DNA from: Deltaproteobacteria bacterium | Lineage (GTDB): Bacteria > Desulfobacterota > Binatia > UBA1149 > CAITLU01 | Direction of reading: 5' to 3' | DNA: 48,474 bases | Assembly: GCA_016218925.1 (NCBI GenBank) | Contig: JACRCR010000232.1 | Location: 1 to 48,474, forward strand | Shown: positions 8,787 to 17,442 of the stretch, one piece after another | Position numbering within the stretch: the stretch's first letter is position 1 | How the letters are laid out: each line of letters opens with the position of its first letter | Program-made: the position numbers and the translations under genes | The notes under the pieces: model-generated | What the model saw: only the letters and a program-made list of their open reading frames with translations | What the model was told of the DNA's origin: nothing | Database searches by the model: none

Positions 8787-9779
8787 CTATCTCTTCGTTT
8801 TGGTGCCGGGCGGTTCCACATGGCCGCCGAAACCCCGGCGCATCGCCGAAAGGATCCTCTCGGCGAAAGTGTGCTCCTGGCGCGAGCGGAAGCGCGTGTA
8901 CAGCGCCGACGTCAGCACGTCGGCCGGCACGGCCTGCTCGATTGCGGTCTGTACCGTCCAGCGTCCCTCGCCGGAGTCTTCGACGTGGCCGGAGTACTCC
9001 GCGAGCGTCGGGCTTCCCGCCAGCGCGGCGGCACTGAGGTCGAGCAGCCACGACGTGACCACCGAACCGCGCCGCCACAATTCGGCGATGTCGGCGAGAT
9101 CCAGGTCGTAGCGATAACCGGCCTGGTCCGGCGCCGAAGCCGCGCCGCGCAGAATGTCGAAGCCCTCGGCGTAGGCCTGCATGAGACCGTACTCGATGCC
9201 GTTGTGGATCATCTTGACGAAATGACCGGCGCCTACCGGGCCGCAGTGCAGGTAGCCCTGCTCGGCGCTGCCGCCGCGACCGTCGCGCTGCAGTGACGGC
9301 GCGATTCCGGCATTTCCGGGCGCGAGCGTGCGAAAGATCGGTTCGATGCACGCGAAGGCGGCTGCATCGCCGCCGACCATCAGGCAATAGCCGCGTTCGA
9401 GTCCCCACACGCCGCCGCTGGTCCCGGCATCGACGTAATGGATTCCGCGCGCCGCCAGCGCGGCGGCGCGCCGGATGTCATCCTTGAAGTGCGAGTTGCC
9501 GCCGTCGATGGCGATGTCGCCGGGCGAGAGCAGTTCGGACAGTCGCTCGAATACTTCTTCGGTCGGCGCCCCGGCCGGCACCATTACCCACACGACGCGC
9601 GGCGGGGAAAGCTTGACCACCGCATCGGCCAGGCTGGTCGCCGCGTAGGCCCCATGGGCTTCGACCGCGGCCACGTTCTGCAGGTCGCGATCGAAGGCGA
9701 CCACTTCGTGGCCACCTTGCAGCAGGCGCCGGGCCATGTTGGCGCCCATGCGTCCAAGGCCGATCATTGCGATCTTCAT
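8787..9779 (-). CDS. gnd: 6-phosphogluconate dehydrogenase, decarboxylating, short type
   Basis: A 330-residue 6-phosphogluconate dehydrogenase giving ribulose 5-phosphate, CO2 and a reduced nicotinamide. The Rossmann motif GLGRMG is at residues 7-12. [11 protein letters not shown] and the [18 protein letters not shown] signature follow, and [19 protein letters not shown] contains the catalytic lysine and substrate-binding residues. At 330 residues it belongs to the short YqeC/GndA-like class, which is often NAD-preferring, in contrast to the 470-residue NADP enzymes. It lies 27 bp downstream of the Ddn-like gene and 28 bp upstream of zwf, clearly within the same operon. Confidence 0.94.
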   Translation of the reverse strand: MKIAMIGLGRMGANMARRLLQGGHEVVAFDRDLQNVAAVEAHGAYAATSLADAVVKLSPPRVVWVMVPAGAPTEEVFERLSELLSPGDIAIDGGNSHFKDDIRRAAALAARGIHYVDAGTSGGVWGLERGYCLMVGGDAAAFACIEPIFRTLAPGNAGIAPSLQRDGRGGSAEQGYLHCGPVGAGHFVKMIHNGIEYGLMQAYAEGFDILRGAASAPDQAGYRYDLDLADIAELWRRGSVVTSWLLDLSAAALAGSPTLAEYSGHVEDSGEGRWTVQTAIEQAVPADVLTSALYTRFRSRQEHTFAERILSAMRRGFGGHVEPPGTKTKR

Positions 9780-9806
9780 CGTGACTCGCCCCTTCGGCTG
9801 GGCCGC

Positions 9807-10280
9807 TCAGCGCGGTTCGAGGACGATGACCGGAATGTCGCGCGTGGTGCGCGCCTGATAGTCGGCGAAGTCCGGGTACATCCTGGTCAGGGCCGGCCAG
9901 TAGCGGGCCTTCTCTTCGGCGCTGGCGCGGCGACCGCGCATCTTGCGAGCGCTCGAGCCGATCTGGATCTCCACGTTCGGGTCGGCGTCGATGTTGCCGA
10001 CCCACAGCGGGTTCTTCGACATACCGCCCTGCGAGCCGACCAGCAGTACGCGCTCTCCGTCTTCGAGGTAGAGCAGCGGCGTGGTGCGAGCTTCTCCGGA
10101 TTTCCTGCCGATCGTCGTCAGCAGCATCACGGGCGCGCCGTGCATCCAGCGCGCGCCGAAGCGGCCGCCGCTCAGCCGGAAGATCCAGGTGTTGACCCGC
10201 GACATGGCGACGACGACGCGCTTGAACAGGCGTTCCTCGGTTGCGGTGAACGGACGCGGTTTCTTTGCGGACTCAGCCAT
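9807..10280 (-). CDS. Deazaflavin/flavin-dependent nitroreductase-family protein (Ddn/DUF385)
   Basis: A 157-residue split-beta-barrel protein of the Ddn family. The core is GRKSGEARTTPLLYLEDG, then VLLVGSQGG and NPLWVGNIDADPNVEIQIG, the cofactor-binding pattern of DUF385. Mycobacterial members use F420H2 to reduce quinones or nitro compounds; other members bind flavin or haem-type ligands. Whether this organism makes F420 cannot be judged here. It sits between the P450 gene (30 bp upstream) and gnd (27 bp downstream), so a reductase role tied to P450 chemistry and to sugar-derived reducing power is the natural inference. Confidence 0.85.
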   Translation of the reverse strand: MAESAKKPRPFTATEERLFKRVVVAMSRVNTWIFRLSGGRFGARWMHGAPVMLLTTIGRKSGEARTTPLLYLEDGERVLLVGSQGGMSKNPLWVGNIDADPNVEIQIGSSARKMRGRRASAEEKARYWPALTRMYPDFADYQARTTRDIPVIVLEPR

Positions 10281-10310
10281 CGTTCCCTCCCGGTCTGCTT
10301 CGTGACGTGT

Positions 10311-11564
10311 TCAGGCTTTGGCGCAGACCAGCCGCAGCGATTCCAATCCGTGAAAGCCGAGCTGGTCGCGAAACCGCGGCTCCTCTGCCAGCTCGATGCG
10401 TGCGAAGCGTTCGATCAGCTTGCCGATCGCCAGCCGCCCTTCGCCGCGCGCCAGGTTGGATCCCAGGCAGTAGTGGATGCCGCTGCCGAACGAGAGCGGT
10501 TCGATGTCACGGCGCGTGATGTCGAGACGATCCGGGTCGGTAAACCTGGCAGGGTCGCGGTTGGCGGCGCCGAGCAGCGTCATCACGCCGGCACCTGCCG
10601 GAATCCGCTCGCCGCCGACTTCGATGTCTTCGAGCACATAGCGGCCGGTGATCTGGATCGACGGATCGAAGCGCAGCAGCTCTTCGACGGCGTTGCCGAG
10701 CAGGTCCCCGCGCTTGCGCAACAGGTCGAGTTGATCGGGGTGGGTCAGCAGCGCGTGCAGGCCGTTGCCGATCAGATTGGTCGTCGTCTCGAAACCGGCG
10801 GCGAACAGCAGCAATCCCATCTCGACGATCTCGGTATCGCTCAGGCGGTCGCCGCCCTCTTCGGCCTCGAGCATGCCGGTGAGCATGTCCTCGCCGCGGT
10901 GGGTGCGCTTGTCGGCGATCAGTTCGTGGAAGTAGTCCTGCATCCACAGAGCGGCCGCGTCGGCCACCTCGACTTCCTCGCGCGACACGCCGATTTCGAG
11001 CGTGCGGGTGTTGGCACGCACCGCGTCGCGAAAGCGTGGCCGGTCGGCTTCGGGAACGCCGAGCAGGTCGCCGATCACGGTAACCGGCAGCGGGAATGCC
11101 AGCATGTCCATCAGATCACCGCCGCCGCGCTGTTCGATTTCGTCGAGCAGACCCTCTACCACCGCCGCCATGCGAGGCGTCAGCGCCTCCACCACTCTGG
11201 GAGTGAAGGCCTTGGCGACCAGCCGGCGCAGGCGGGTGTGCTGGGGCGGGTTGAGGAACAGCAGCGAGCGCGATCCGTAGGAAAGCGAGGGATGCTCGCG
11301 CCAGTCGTCGAGGCCCGACTGCATCATCAAGCCGTTCCAGTCCTTGCCGCCGCGAGGGTCGCGCAACACGTTGTAGCAATCGTCGTAGCGGGTCAGCACC
11401 CAGCCACCGACGCCGCTCTGGAACACCGGCGCTGCCTCGCGCATCGCGCGGAACACCGGGTATGGGTTGCGGCGCTTTTCGACGTCCATGAGCAACGACA
11501 TGAAGGCTGCATCGGCAATTTCGGGACGCGCGCTCGCCGCGGCTCGGTCGGTATGTTCCGTCAT
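10311..11564 (-). CDS. Cytochrome P450
   Basis: A 417-residue soluble class I type P450. The I-helix oxygen-binding motif AGFETT is at residues 256-261, the ExxR pair is Glu295/Arg298 and the haem loop FGSGIHYCLG puts the axial Cys at 366. There is no N-terminal membrane anchor. It needs an external ferredoxin and reductase, neither of which is encoded in this operon. The overall pattern resembles bacterial CYP families acting on terpenoids, sterols or alkyl chains; the substrate cannot be named. The ATG at 11564 lies five bases after the stop of the upstream membrane-protein gene. Confidence 0.95.
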   Translation of the reverse strand: MTEHTDRAAASARPEIADAAFMSLLMDVEKRRNPYPVFRAMREAAPVFQSGVGGWVLTRYDDCYNVLRDPRGGKDWNGLMMQSGLDDWREHPSLSYGSRSLLFLNPPQHTRLRRLVAKAFTPRVVEALTPRMAAVVEGLLDEIEQRGGGDLMDMLAFPLPVTVIGDLLGVPEADRPRFRDAVRANTRTLEIGVSREEVEVADAAALWMQDYFHELIADKRTHRGEDMLTGMLEAEEGGDRLSDTEIVEMGLLLFAAGFETTTNLIGNGLHALLTHPDQLDLLRKRGDLLGNAVEELLRFDPSIQITGRYVLEDIEVGGERIPAGAGVMTLLGAANRDPARFTDPDRLDITRRDIEPLSFGSGIHYCLGSNLARGEGRLAIGKLIERFARIELAEEPRFRDQLGFHGLESLRLVCAKA

Positions 11565-11569
11565 GATCG

Positions 11570-12001
11570 TCACGCCAGGTAGGCTCTTACGAAGCCGGAA
11601 CTGAGCATCGCCAGCCCAACGGTTCCGCCGACGGCTCCGGCCGCGCCCAGAGCCTGGCTGAACACGCGCCTTTCCCCGTATTCGTCCTTTACGTTCTGCA
11701 GCCAGTTGGCGGTGTCTTTGAGAGCGATGCACAGCGACGAGAACACCATCAGGCGCGCCGCCAGCTCCTTGCTGGACGCATCCAGCACCACCACCGGCAG
11801 GATCAGCGACAGCGCCATCAGCATCGACCCCTGCATCAGCGTTCCGACATGGAGCGAGACGAGGTAGCGCGGCGCGAACTCGGCTTCCTTTCGCGCGGCG
11901 GCGAACGCGAAGCCGCTCAGGAACCCGTAGACGATGTTGAAGAGCCCGCCGCCGAGCAGGACCATCTGCGCAGGTTCCACCGCTATCGCTGCTTGTGTCA
12001 C
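11570..12001 (-). CDS. Small integral membrane protein of unknown function
   Basis: A 143-residue protein with about four hydrophobic segments (residues ~12-32, ~45-70, ~78-95 and ~118-140). Between segments it has short charged loops such as RKEAEFAPRY and KDEYGERR. I do not recognise a family. The GTG start overlaps the CMD gene's stop as GTGA, and the gene ends just before the P450 start, so it is an integral part of the operon. A role in presenting a hydrophobic substrate to the P450, or in transport, would fit but is only inferred from position. A longer frame to 12079 overlaps the upstream gene and is less likely. Confidence 0.75.
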   Translation of the reverse strand: MTQAAIAVEPAQMVLLGGGLFNIVYGFLSGFAFAAARKEAEFAPRYLVSLHVGTLMQGSMLMALSLILPVVVLDASSKELAARLMVFSSLCIALKDTANWLQNVKDEYGERRVFSQALGAAGAVGGTVGLAMLSSGFVRAYLA

Positions 12002-12567
12002 GACTCGCGGCTCCCGGTCTGAGCGGCCGACTGCACCACCCGCACACCGCTCGGTTCCTGCGGTTCCAGGTCGGTGCATTCGGTCAGGCGCGCCAGCATC
12101 TGGTAGTAGCCGATGGTCAGCAGCGTCTCGACGAGTTCGCGATGGCTGAAATGGCGCAGCATCGCGTTGAAGGTGGCGTCACCCACGCGAATTTCCCGGA
12201 TGCTCTGATCGACGAAAGCCAGAAAGGCTTTCTCCTTCTCGCCGAAGCAATCGGCGGTCAGGTCACCGCTCTCGAGCGCGGCGATCTGTCTCGGGGTGAT
12301 CCCGCAGTCTTCGGCGATCGGTACGTGTTGTACCCACTCGTAGCGGCCGCCGAACGAGTGGACCGCCAGCAAGATCGTGTACTCGCGTAGCTTCGCGTCG
12401 AGCTGCTGCCTGGCCAGGATCGAACTGCCGAGTCTGAGCAGCGGGCGGAAGCTCTCGGCGGCGTGCGCCATCATCTTGAAGATGTCGAGCGGGACCGAAA
12501 GCTTGTCGAAGGTCGCGCGGACCGCCTCGGGGGCGGTAGTAGGATCGACCAGGGGAATTCGCGGCAT
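11998..12567 (-). CDS. Carboxymuconolactone-decarboxylase/AhpD-family protein lacking the CXXC
   Basis: A 189-residue all-helical CMD-like protein. The conserved helix reads YEWVQHVPIAEDCGI, giving Glu77 and His81, but the paired cysteines of AhpD are absent. It therefore resembles the decarboxylase-like or orphan EWxxH branch and not the peroxidase-associated branch. The rest has the usual LDAKLREYTILLAVH and ETLLTIGYYQMLARL helices. It is followed by the small membrane protein with a 4-bp overlap and preceded by the SDR gene after 98 bp. Such proteins recur in catabolic operons together with SDRs and P450s, but their reaction is usually unknown. Confidence 0.85.
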   Translation of the reverse strand: MPRIPLVDPTTAPEAVRATFDKLSVPLDIFKMMAHAAESFRPLLRLGSSILARQQLDAKLREYTILLAVHSFGGRYEWVQHVPIAEDCGITPRQIAALESGDLTADCFGEKEKAFLAFVDQSIREIRVGDATFNAMLRHFSHRELVETLLTIGYYQMLARLTECTDLEPQEPSGVRVVQSAAQTGSRES

Positions 12568-12665
12568 CGTATGTCTCCTCCGAAAGCCTCGATCGCGAGG
12601 TCCGTCCAGCGGCCCCGCGAGTCGTTTGTGACCGGTCGCGCCAAGTCACGCCAGCCAACGCGACG

Positions 12666-13469
12666 CTACGCCATGAAGAGCCCGCCGTTGATGTCGAGCG
12701 AGACGCCGTTGATGTAGGAGGCCTCGTCACTGGCCAGAAACGCGATCGCTGCCGCCTGCTCTTCGGGAGACGACAGGCGTTTGATCGGCATGAAGAACTC
12801 GTAGGCGGCTACCCGCCGCATGAACATCTCAGACTCGTCGGGACTGGTCGCGAGGTTGGCGGCGCCGGCACGGATCATCGGAGTGTCGACGCCTCCGGGA
12901 CAGATCGCGTTTACGCGAATGCCGCGCGGCCCGTAGTCGAATGCAAGGTGACGCGTCAGTCCGAGCAGACCGGCCTTGCTCGACGTGTAGGCCGGGCCGC
13001 CGCCGGCACTCTTGGAGCGTCCGGCCAGCGACGAGACGTTGACGATGGCTCCGCGTCCGCGCGAGGCCATTCCCGGCAGCACCGCCCGACACATGAAGAA
13101 CGGGCCGCTCAGGTTCACCGCCAGCACACGGTTCCAGCGTTCGTCTTCGAGCGACTCGATGTCGGCCAGCGTGGCGCTGTCGCCGGTGCCGGCGACGTTG
13201 GCGAGAACGTCGATGGGACCGAGCGCTTTCTCGGCAGCGGTGACCGCGGCCTCCACCTCGTCGCTGTCGGCGACATCGCACAGGAACTGCGCGGCTCGCC
13301 CGCCGGCGGCCTCGATCGCTTCGCGCGTGGCCAGCGCTCCGGCTTCGTCGCGATCGACAACGGCTACCGCAGCGCCTTCAGTGGCGAGCAGCAGCGCGGT
13401 GGCGCGGCCGATGCCACTGGCGCCGCCGGTCACCAGAGCAATCCGTCCGGAAAAACGAAGATGGGCCAT
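12666..13469 (-). CDS. Short-chain dehydrogenase/reductase
   Basis: A 267-residue classical SDR. The cofactor motif TGGASGIG starts at residue 14, an acidic Asp ends the second strand (VVDRDEAG), favouring NAD(H), and NVAG is at 91-94. The catalytic triad is Ser146 or 147, Tyr161 and Lys165 (YTSSK). PGGVDTPM follows in the substrate loop, and the C-terminus ends GGLFMA. It is the first gene of the minus-strand operon running to pgl. The ATG at 13469 gives the usual family length; another in-frame ATG lies two codons upstream. It would oxidise a secondary alcohol, possibly the product of the P450. Confidence 0.93.
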   Translation of the reverse strand: MAHLRFSGRIALVTGGASGIGRATALLLATEGAAVAVVDRDEAGALATREAIEAAGGRAAQFLCDVADSDEVEAAVTAAEKALGPIDVLANVAGTGDSATLADIESLEDERWNRVLAVNLSGPFFMCRAVLPGMASRGRGAIVNVSSLAGRSKSAGGGPAYTSSKAGLLGLTRHLAFDYGPRGIRVNAICPGGVDTPMIRAGAANLATSPDESEMFMRRVAAYEFFMPIKRLSSPEEQAAAIAFLASDEASYINGVSLDINGGLFMA

Positions 13470-13648
13470 GCCGATGCTTGATAGCCCCAGTCCGCTGCTC
13501 GGTCCAGAAGCCGGAGGGCCGTGCAAGCAGCCCCTCCTGCCGAGGTCGCCCGACAGATGCCGCGCCGGCGGTGGACAACGCCGCTCGCGCGAGTCATCAG
13601 GCCTGAGTCGGCGCCGACCGGGGCGCTTCCCGCCAAGGAGGGCCACCA
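13470..13648. other. Divergent promoter region, SDR operon versus FlK-like gene
   Basis: A 179-bp gap between the divergent SDR operon and the thioesterase gene. It must hold promoters in both directions, but I see no convincing -35/-10 pair and no perfect palindrome. Confidence 0.4.
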
Positions 13649-14077
13649 ATGCAGCCATCACTCGTTCCTGGAATCGAGCATTCCTTCACGTTTCGCGTTT
13701 CCGAGTCCAAGACGGTCGCGGCTCTGTATCCGGAATCGCCTGAGTTCCAGGTCATGCCGGAGGTCTTCGCGACCGGATTCCTGGTCGGGTTCTTCGAGTG
13801 GGCCTGCATCCGAGCGATCAACCCGCATCTGGACTGGCCGGCGGAGCAGAGCGTCGGCACTCACATCAACATGAGTCACATGGCGGCGACACCGCCGGGA
13901 ATGGACGTGACCGCCAGGGTGAGGCTCACCGAGGTGGAGGGGCGGCGTCTGGTGTTCGAACTCGAGGCCAGCGACGGCGTCGACGTCATCGGCAAGGGCA
14001 CTCATGAGCGCTTCGTCATCAACGCTGCGAAGTTCGTGGAAAGAACCAAACAGAAGGCCGCGAAGGCCGCGCAATGA
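13649..14077 (+). CDS. Hot-dog thioesterase, FlK (fluoroacetyl-CoA thioesterase) family
   Basis: A 142-residue hot-dog-fold thioesterase closely resembling Streptomyces FlK over its full length. The FlK catalytic residues appear conserved: Thr42, Glu50 and His77 (His76 in FlK). Shared blocks include LYPESPEFQ, GFLVGFFEWAC, AATPPGM and GTHERFVI. At the position of FlK's gating Phe36 this protein has Met36, so fluoroacetyl-CoA specificity should not be assumed; a general short acyl-CoA thioesterase is more likely. The FlK comparison is from memory. A GGAGG lies before the ATG. It is divergent from the SDR/P450 operon. Confidence 0.88.
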   Translation: MQPSLVPGIEHSFTFRVSESKTVAALYPESPEFQVMPEVFATGFLVGFFEWACIRAINPHLDWPAEQSVGTHINMSHMAATPPGMDVTARVRLTEVEGRRLVFELEASDGVDVIGKGTHERFVINAAKFVERTKQKAAKAAQ

Positions 14078-14119
14078 CCACGGCGTGAACCACGCCGTGC
14101 CAGGGCGGGCCGCTGTCGA

Positions 14120-14965
14120 ATGAAAAGCATCGATCACGACGGCGACAGGGTCATCGCCGAGCTATGCCCGCTGTGCGGGCAGCCTTGCGGCGAGCCATTT
14201 GTGCGCAACGAGTGTAGCTGGGTGCGCTGCGGCTGCGGCCTCATCTACAAGACCACCGAGCCTGCGGCGGCCGGCGCACGCAGCGGCTACGGCGAGGCGT
14301 ACTTCGAAACCTACCGCCGCCGCCGGCGCCACCGCATCGCCAAGGCGCGCACCCAGATCCTCGATGCGCTCGAACATGGGCCGGCGGGCCCGCTTCTCGA
14401 CGTCGGGTGTTCGCTCGGCTACGCGCTGGAAGCCGCGCGCTCGCTGGGTCTGGATGCCTGCGGCGTCGATCTGAGCGAACACGCCGTTGCCGCATGCCGC
14501 GCGCTCGGGCTGAGTGCGCGAGTCGGATCGCTGGAGGCGTTGCCGTTCGCGGATCGTTCGTTCTCGATCGTCGTGATGAAGCACGTGCTCGAGCACACAC
14601 CGGCGCCGCGGCGGGCTCTGGCCGAGGTGTCGAGGGTGCTGAGGCCGCACGGCGTAGTGTTCATGGCGGTGCCGAACGCGGACTATTTCAAGGCAGTACG
14701 TTCGCCGCAGACGTCGCGATTCTTTCGCGGCGAGGGTGGCAGCGCGCACTACGTCTACTACACGGTGGCGACGCTGGGGAGGTTGCTGGAAGAAGAGCAG
14801 CTACGCGTCGCGGCGGTGCATCCATGTCTGGTGCATCGGCACGCCGGGGGTCTGCGCTGGGCGCGCGACGTAGCCACGCTGCGCGCGCGCAAGGTCGCGC
14901 GCGCGATCGCACAGCAGGCGGGGCTGCGCAAAGAGTTCTGGATGGTGGCGGTGCGTGGACGATGA
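14120..14965 (+). CDS. Class I SAM methyltransferase with N-terminal zinc ribbon
   Basis: A 281-residue protein. The N-terminus carries a cysteine cluster (C16xxC19, C23, C32, C37xC39) like the zinc ribbon found on many sugar or natural-product methyltransferases. The SAM-binding motif LLDVGCSLGYALEAA starts near residue 93, followed by GVDLSEHAV, the acidic loop EALPFADRSFSIVVMKHVLEH and the SRVLRPHG motif. This is the methyltransferase type 11/23 pattern. The substrate is unknown; homologues act on dTDP-sugars or lipopolysaccharide precursors. It lies 42 bp after the FlK-like gene on the same strand. Confidence 0.88.
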   Translation: MKSIDHDGDRVIAELCPLCGQPCGEPFVRNECSWVRCGCGLIYKTTEPAAAGARSGYGEAYFETYRRRRRHRIAKARTQILDALEHGPAGPLLDVGCSLGYALEAARSLGLDACGVDLSEHAVAACRALGLSARVGSLEALPFADRSFSIVVMKHVLEHTPAPRRALAEVSRVLRPHGVVFMAVPNADYFKAVRSPQTSRFFRGEGGSAHYVYYTVATLGRLLEEEQLRVAAVHPCLVHRHAGGLRWARDVATLRARKVARAIAQQAGLRKEFWMVAVRGR

Positions 14966-15022
14966 GAAGCGGCGCGCCTTGGTCGCCGTCGCCGAGACCG
15001 GACTCGATGCCCGCGCCGCCTG

Positions 15023-16429
15023 TCAGTGCCGTTTCAGGTAGGACTCGAGCGCGGGCAGCATGCCGGCGAGCATGCGTTGCAGGACCCGGCGCAGCACCCA
15101 CCCGCTGCCGGGTATCCTCGGACGGAAGCGGATCGTCCAATCGAGTCTGGTGTCGGCGCCGATCGGCGTCAGTCGCACTTCTCCCTGATGGCAGCGCAGC
15201 GGTGAGCCCTGAATGACGCGATAGCGCAGGCTGCACGGCGGATCGCTCGCGATCACCTGTTCGACCAGTTTGCCGGTGGGTCCCTGCATCAACCGCGCGG
15301 AACCGTAACCGTCGGCTTCGGGAGCGCCATCGACGATGCGCGTTACCGGCGAGAAGCCGCTCCACTTGGCCATGCCTTCATGGTCGCAGACCGCTGCCCA
15401 GACTCGCTCGACGGGGGCGTGAATGGTCGCGCTGTGGTTCACGCTGTGGGTATCCGGATCCGGCCGCTGCCCGAGCGGCAGCGGTTCGAAGCCCCAGTCG
15501 CGATCGGCGCGACCAGGTTTCAGCCACAGTATTTCCACCGAGAAGTTCTGCGGGTCGTTGACGTAAACGACGCCGGCGCCGAGCCCGGGCAGATGAAGCG
15601 GCCGGCAGTTGGGTCTGGCACCCGCCGCGCAGGCATGCTGGTAGACCGTGGTGTGGTCCTGCTTGCTGCGTGCGCCGAAGGCGATGTTGAGGATGCCCTG
15701 GTCGCTGATGCGGTAGCCCTGCGGCCGCAGCACGCCGGCAGGATCCAGGTACTGCACTGCCTCTACCAGCACGTCACCGGCCACGAAGACCTTGCTGCGA
15801 GTGCGCGCGCCGGCCAGTCGCCACAGCGCTTCGTGCTCGCCCGTGTGCAGCGCGACATCGCTGTCGCCGATGCCGATGCCGCTGGACATGAAGCGCGCCG
15901 TCGCGTCCAGATCCGGCACCGACATGGTGACCGAACGGATCGCCGCAGGGCAGTCGCGGCGACCCGCCGCCGCCGCTGTCGCCAGCGGATCGTCTTCCAT
16001 GATCTCGACGTACACCCCGTCGGGATTTCGCACGCAGGCGCGGCGTTTGCCGTCCCGGCCGAGCACGGCCGACAGAGGCGGCGAGCCGAGCGCTTGCAGC
16101 CGGGCGAGAGTGGCGTTGAAGTCGGCTACCCACAGCCCGATGCGCCGGTAGCCGATATCGCACGCGCGCGAGTCGAGCGGCATCAACTCGGCGAGCGGAC
16201 GCTCGAACTGAAACAGTTCTAGTTGGAACCAGGGGTTGCGCCCCACCAGCCACCAGCAGGTCGAAGCCGCTCCCGGCAGTCCCTGCACGCGCGCGGCCAG
16301 CGGACCGCGCATCATCCAGCGGCTACCACCGGCCGGCAGCAGGCCAAAGCCTTCGCGGAACCAACGTTCGGTCGCACGCAGATCGATCACCGAAAACGCG
16401 ATCTGATTGAGTGGCGGAGAAAATGTCAT
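15023..16429 (-). CDS. Tri-domain protein: two VOC (glyoxalase-fold) domains plus SRPBCC domain
   Basis: A 468-residue fusion. Residues ~5-165 form one vicinal-oxygen-chelate module, starting NQIAFSVIDLRATERWFREG and ending NPDGVYVEIMED. Residues ~180-320 form a second, with VTMSVPDLDATARFM and VNDPQNFSVEILWL. Residues ~345-468 form an SRPBCC (polyketide-cyclase/START-like) domain beginning HSATIHAPVERVWAAVCDHEGMAKW. Both VOC modules end in the strand that usually supplies the last metal ligand Glu. The substrate is unknown; the SRPBCC pocket would bind a hydrophobic ligand. The ATG at 16429 begins the first domain; the extension to 16507 has no domain support. Confidence 0.85.
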   Translation of the reverse strand: MTFSPPLNQIAFSVIDLRATERWFREGFGLLPAGGSRWMMRGPLAARVQGLPGAASTCWWLVGRNPWFQLELFQFERPLAELMPLDSRACDIGYRRIGLWVADFNATLARLQALGSPPLSAVLGRDGKRRACVRNPDGVYVEIMEDDPLATAAAAGRRDCPAAIRSVTMSVPDLDATARFMSSGIGIGDSDVALHTGEHEALWRLAGARTRSKVFVAGDVLVEAVQYLDPAGVLRPQGYRISDQGILNIAFGARSKQDHTTVYQHACAAGARPNCRPLHLPGLGAGVVYVNDPQNFSVEILWLKPGRADRDWGFEPLPLGQRPDPDTHSVNHSATIHAPVERVWAAVCDHEGMAKWSGFSPVTRIVDGAPEADGYGSARLMQGPTGKLVEQVIASDPPCSLRYRVIQGSPLRCHQGEVRLTPIGADTRLDWTIRFRPRIPGSGWVLRRVLQRMLAGMLPALESYLKRH

Positions 16430-16667
16430 GGACGGCTCGCATGCGTGTCGCGTTCCACGCTGTTTCGAAATGCAGAGTTCACGGTGGCGTCCCGCCAATA
16501 CTGTCAAGAAGCCTGACCTCGTCCAAGCGGCGGCCGGATCGGCGATTCGGCCGTCGTCTGTTCGCGCCGCCCTGTTGCATCGCTGCGGCGCCGCGCCGCA
16601 ACTAGGACTTGCCGGACGCCGGGGTTAGGCTGCCCGCGATGACACTGGCCGGAGGAAAGACGAAACG
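16430..16667. other. Divergent intergenic region
   Basis: 238 bp between the divergent VOC/SRPBCC gene and the Bax-inhibitor gene. It probably holds both promoters. I see no distinct palindrome or hairpin in it. Confidence 0.35.
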
Positions 16668-17432
16668 ATGAGTACCCAACTTGCGCTGCGTTCGGGCAAC
16701 CCGGCGCTGACCGCCGATACCTTCCGTGGCGCCACCATGGCCCGCCGCTCTGTCGGAGACGACGTGATGACCATCGGCGGGACGGTCAACAAGACCGCCA
16801 TGGCGTTGGTGCTGTTGATGGTTACCGCGAGCTACACCTGGAATCTCGGCTCGCAGCCGGGCTCGGCAGTGGGCGCCTACACGATGGTGGGAGTGCTCGG
16901 CGGCTTTGTCACCGCGATGGTGACGGTATTCAAGAAGACCTGGGCTCCGATCACGACGCCGCTGTACGCGGCCCTGGAAGGACTGGCCCTCGGAGGGATC
17001 TCGGTCGCGTTCGAGCGATCCTACCCGGGTATTGTCAGCGAGGCGGTGTTTCTGACCTTCGGGACCCTCGGCGCGCTATTGCTCGCCTACCGTTCGGGTC
17101 TGATCAAGCCAACGGAGAACTTCAAACTCGGAATCGTCGCGGCCACCGGCGGAATCGCGCTGGTCTATTTCGTCAGCTTCGTGATGAGCTTCTTCGGCGC
17201 GAGCATCCCGCTGATCCACGGCAACAGCACCTTCGGTGTTCTCTTCAGCGTGTTCGTCGTGGCGATCGCGGCGCTCAACCTGGTGCTCGATTTCGACTTC
17301 ATCGAGCAAGGCGCCGACAGCGGCGCGCCGAAGTACATGGAGTGGTACGGGGCCTTCGGACTGCTGGTCACGCTGGTGTGGCTGTACCTGGAGATCCTGC
17401 GCCTCCTCTCCAAGCTCCAGGAACGCCGGTAG
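16668..17432 (+). CDS. Bax-inhibitor-1/YccA family membrane protein
   Basis: A 254-residue multispanning inner-membrane protein with about seven hydrophobic helices after a ~40-residue polar N-terminus. The pattern SAVGAYTMVGVLGGFVTAMV, the PITTPLYAALEGLALGGIS block and the C-terminal LNLVLDFDFIEQGAD with acidic residues in the last helices match the actinobacterial/proteobacterial YccA-type branch of Bax inhibitor-1 proteins. Relatives act as pH-sensitive calcium leak channels or partner with FtsH. A GGAGGAA lies ten bases before the ATG. It is monocistronic by spacing and followed by a hairpin. Confidence 0.92.
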   Translation: MSTQLALRSGNPALTADTFRGATMARRSVGDDVMTIGGTVNKTAMALVLLMVTASYTWNLGSQPGSAVGAYTMVGVLGGFVTAMVTVFKKTWAPITTPLYAALEGLALGGISVAFERSYPGIVSEAVFLTFGTLGALLLAYRSGLIKPTENFKLGIVAATGGIALVYFVSFVMSFFGASIPLIHGNSTFGVLFSVFVVAIAALNLVLDFDFIEQGADSGAPKYMEWYGAFGLLVTLVWLYLEILRLLSKLQERR

Positions 17433-17442
17433 CAGACGAGCA

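Noticed and set aside
9438-11582. A 714-codon plus-strand open frame
   Set aside because: It is antisense to gnd, the Ddn-like gene and the P450 gene; codon bias of the GC-rich genes on the opposite strand keeps it open. No domain is visible.
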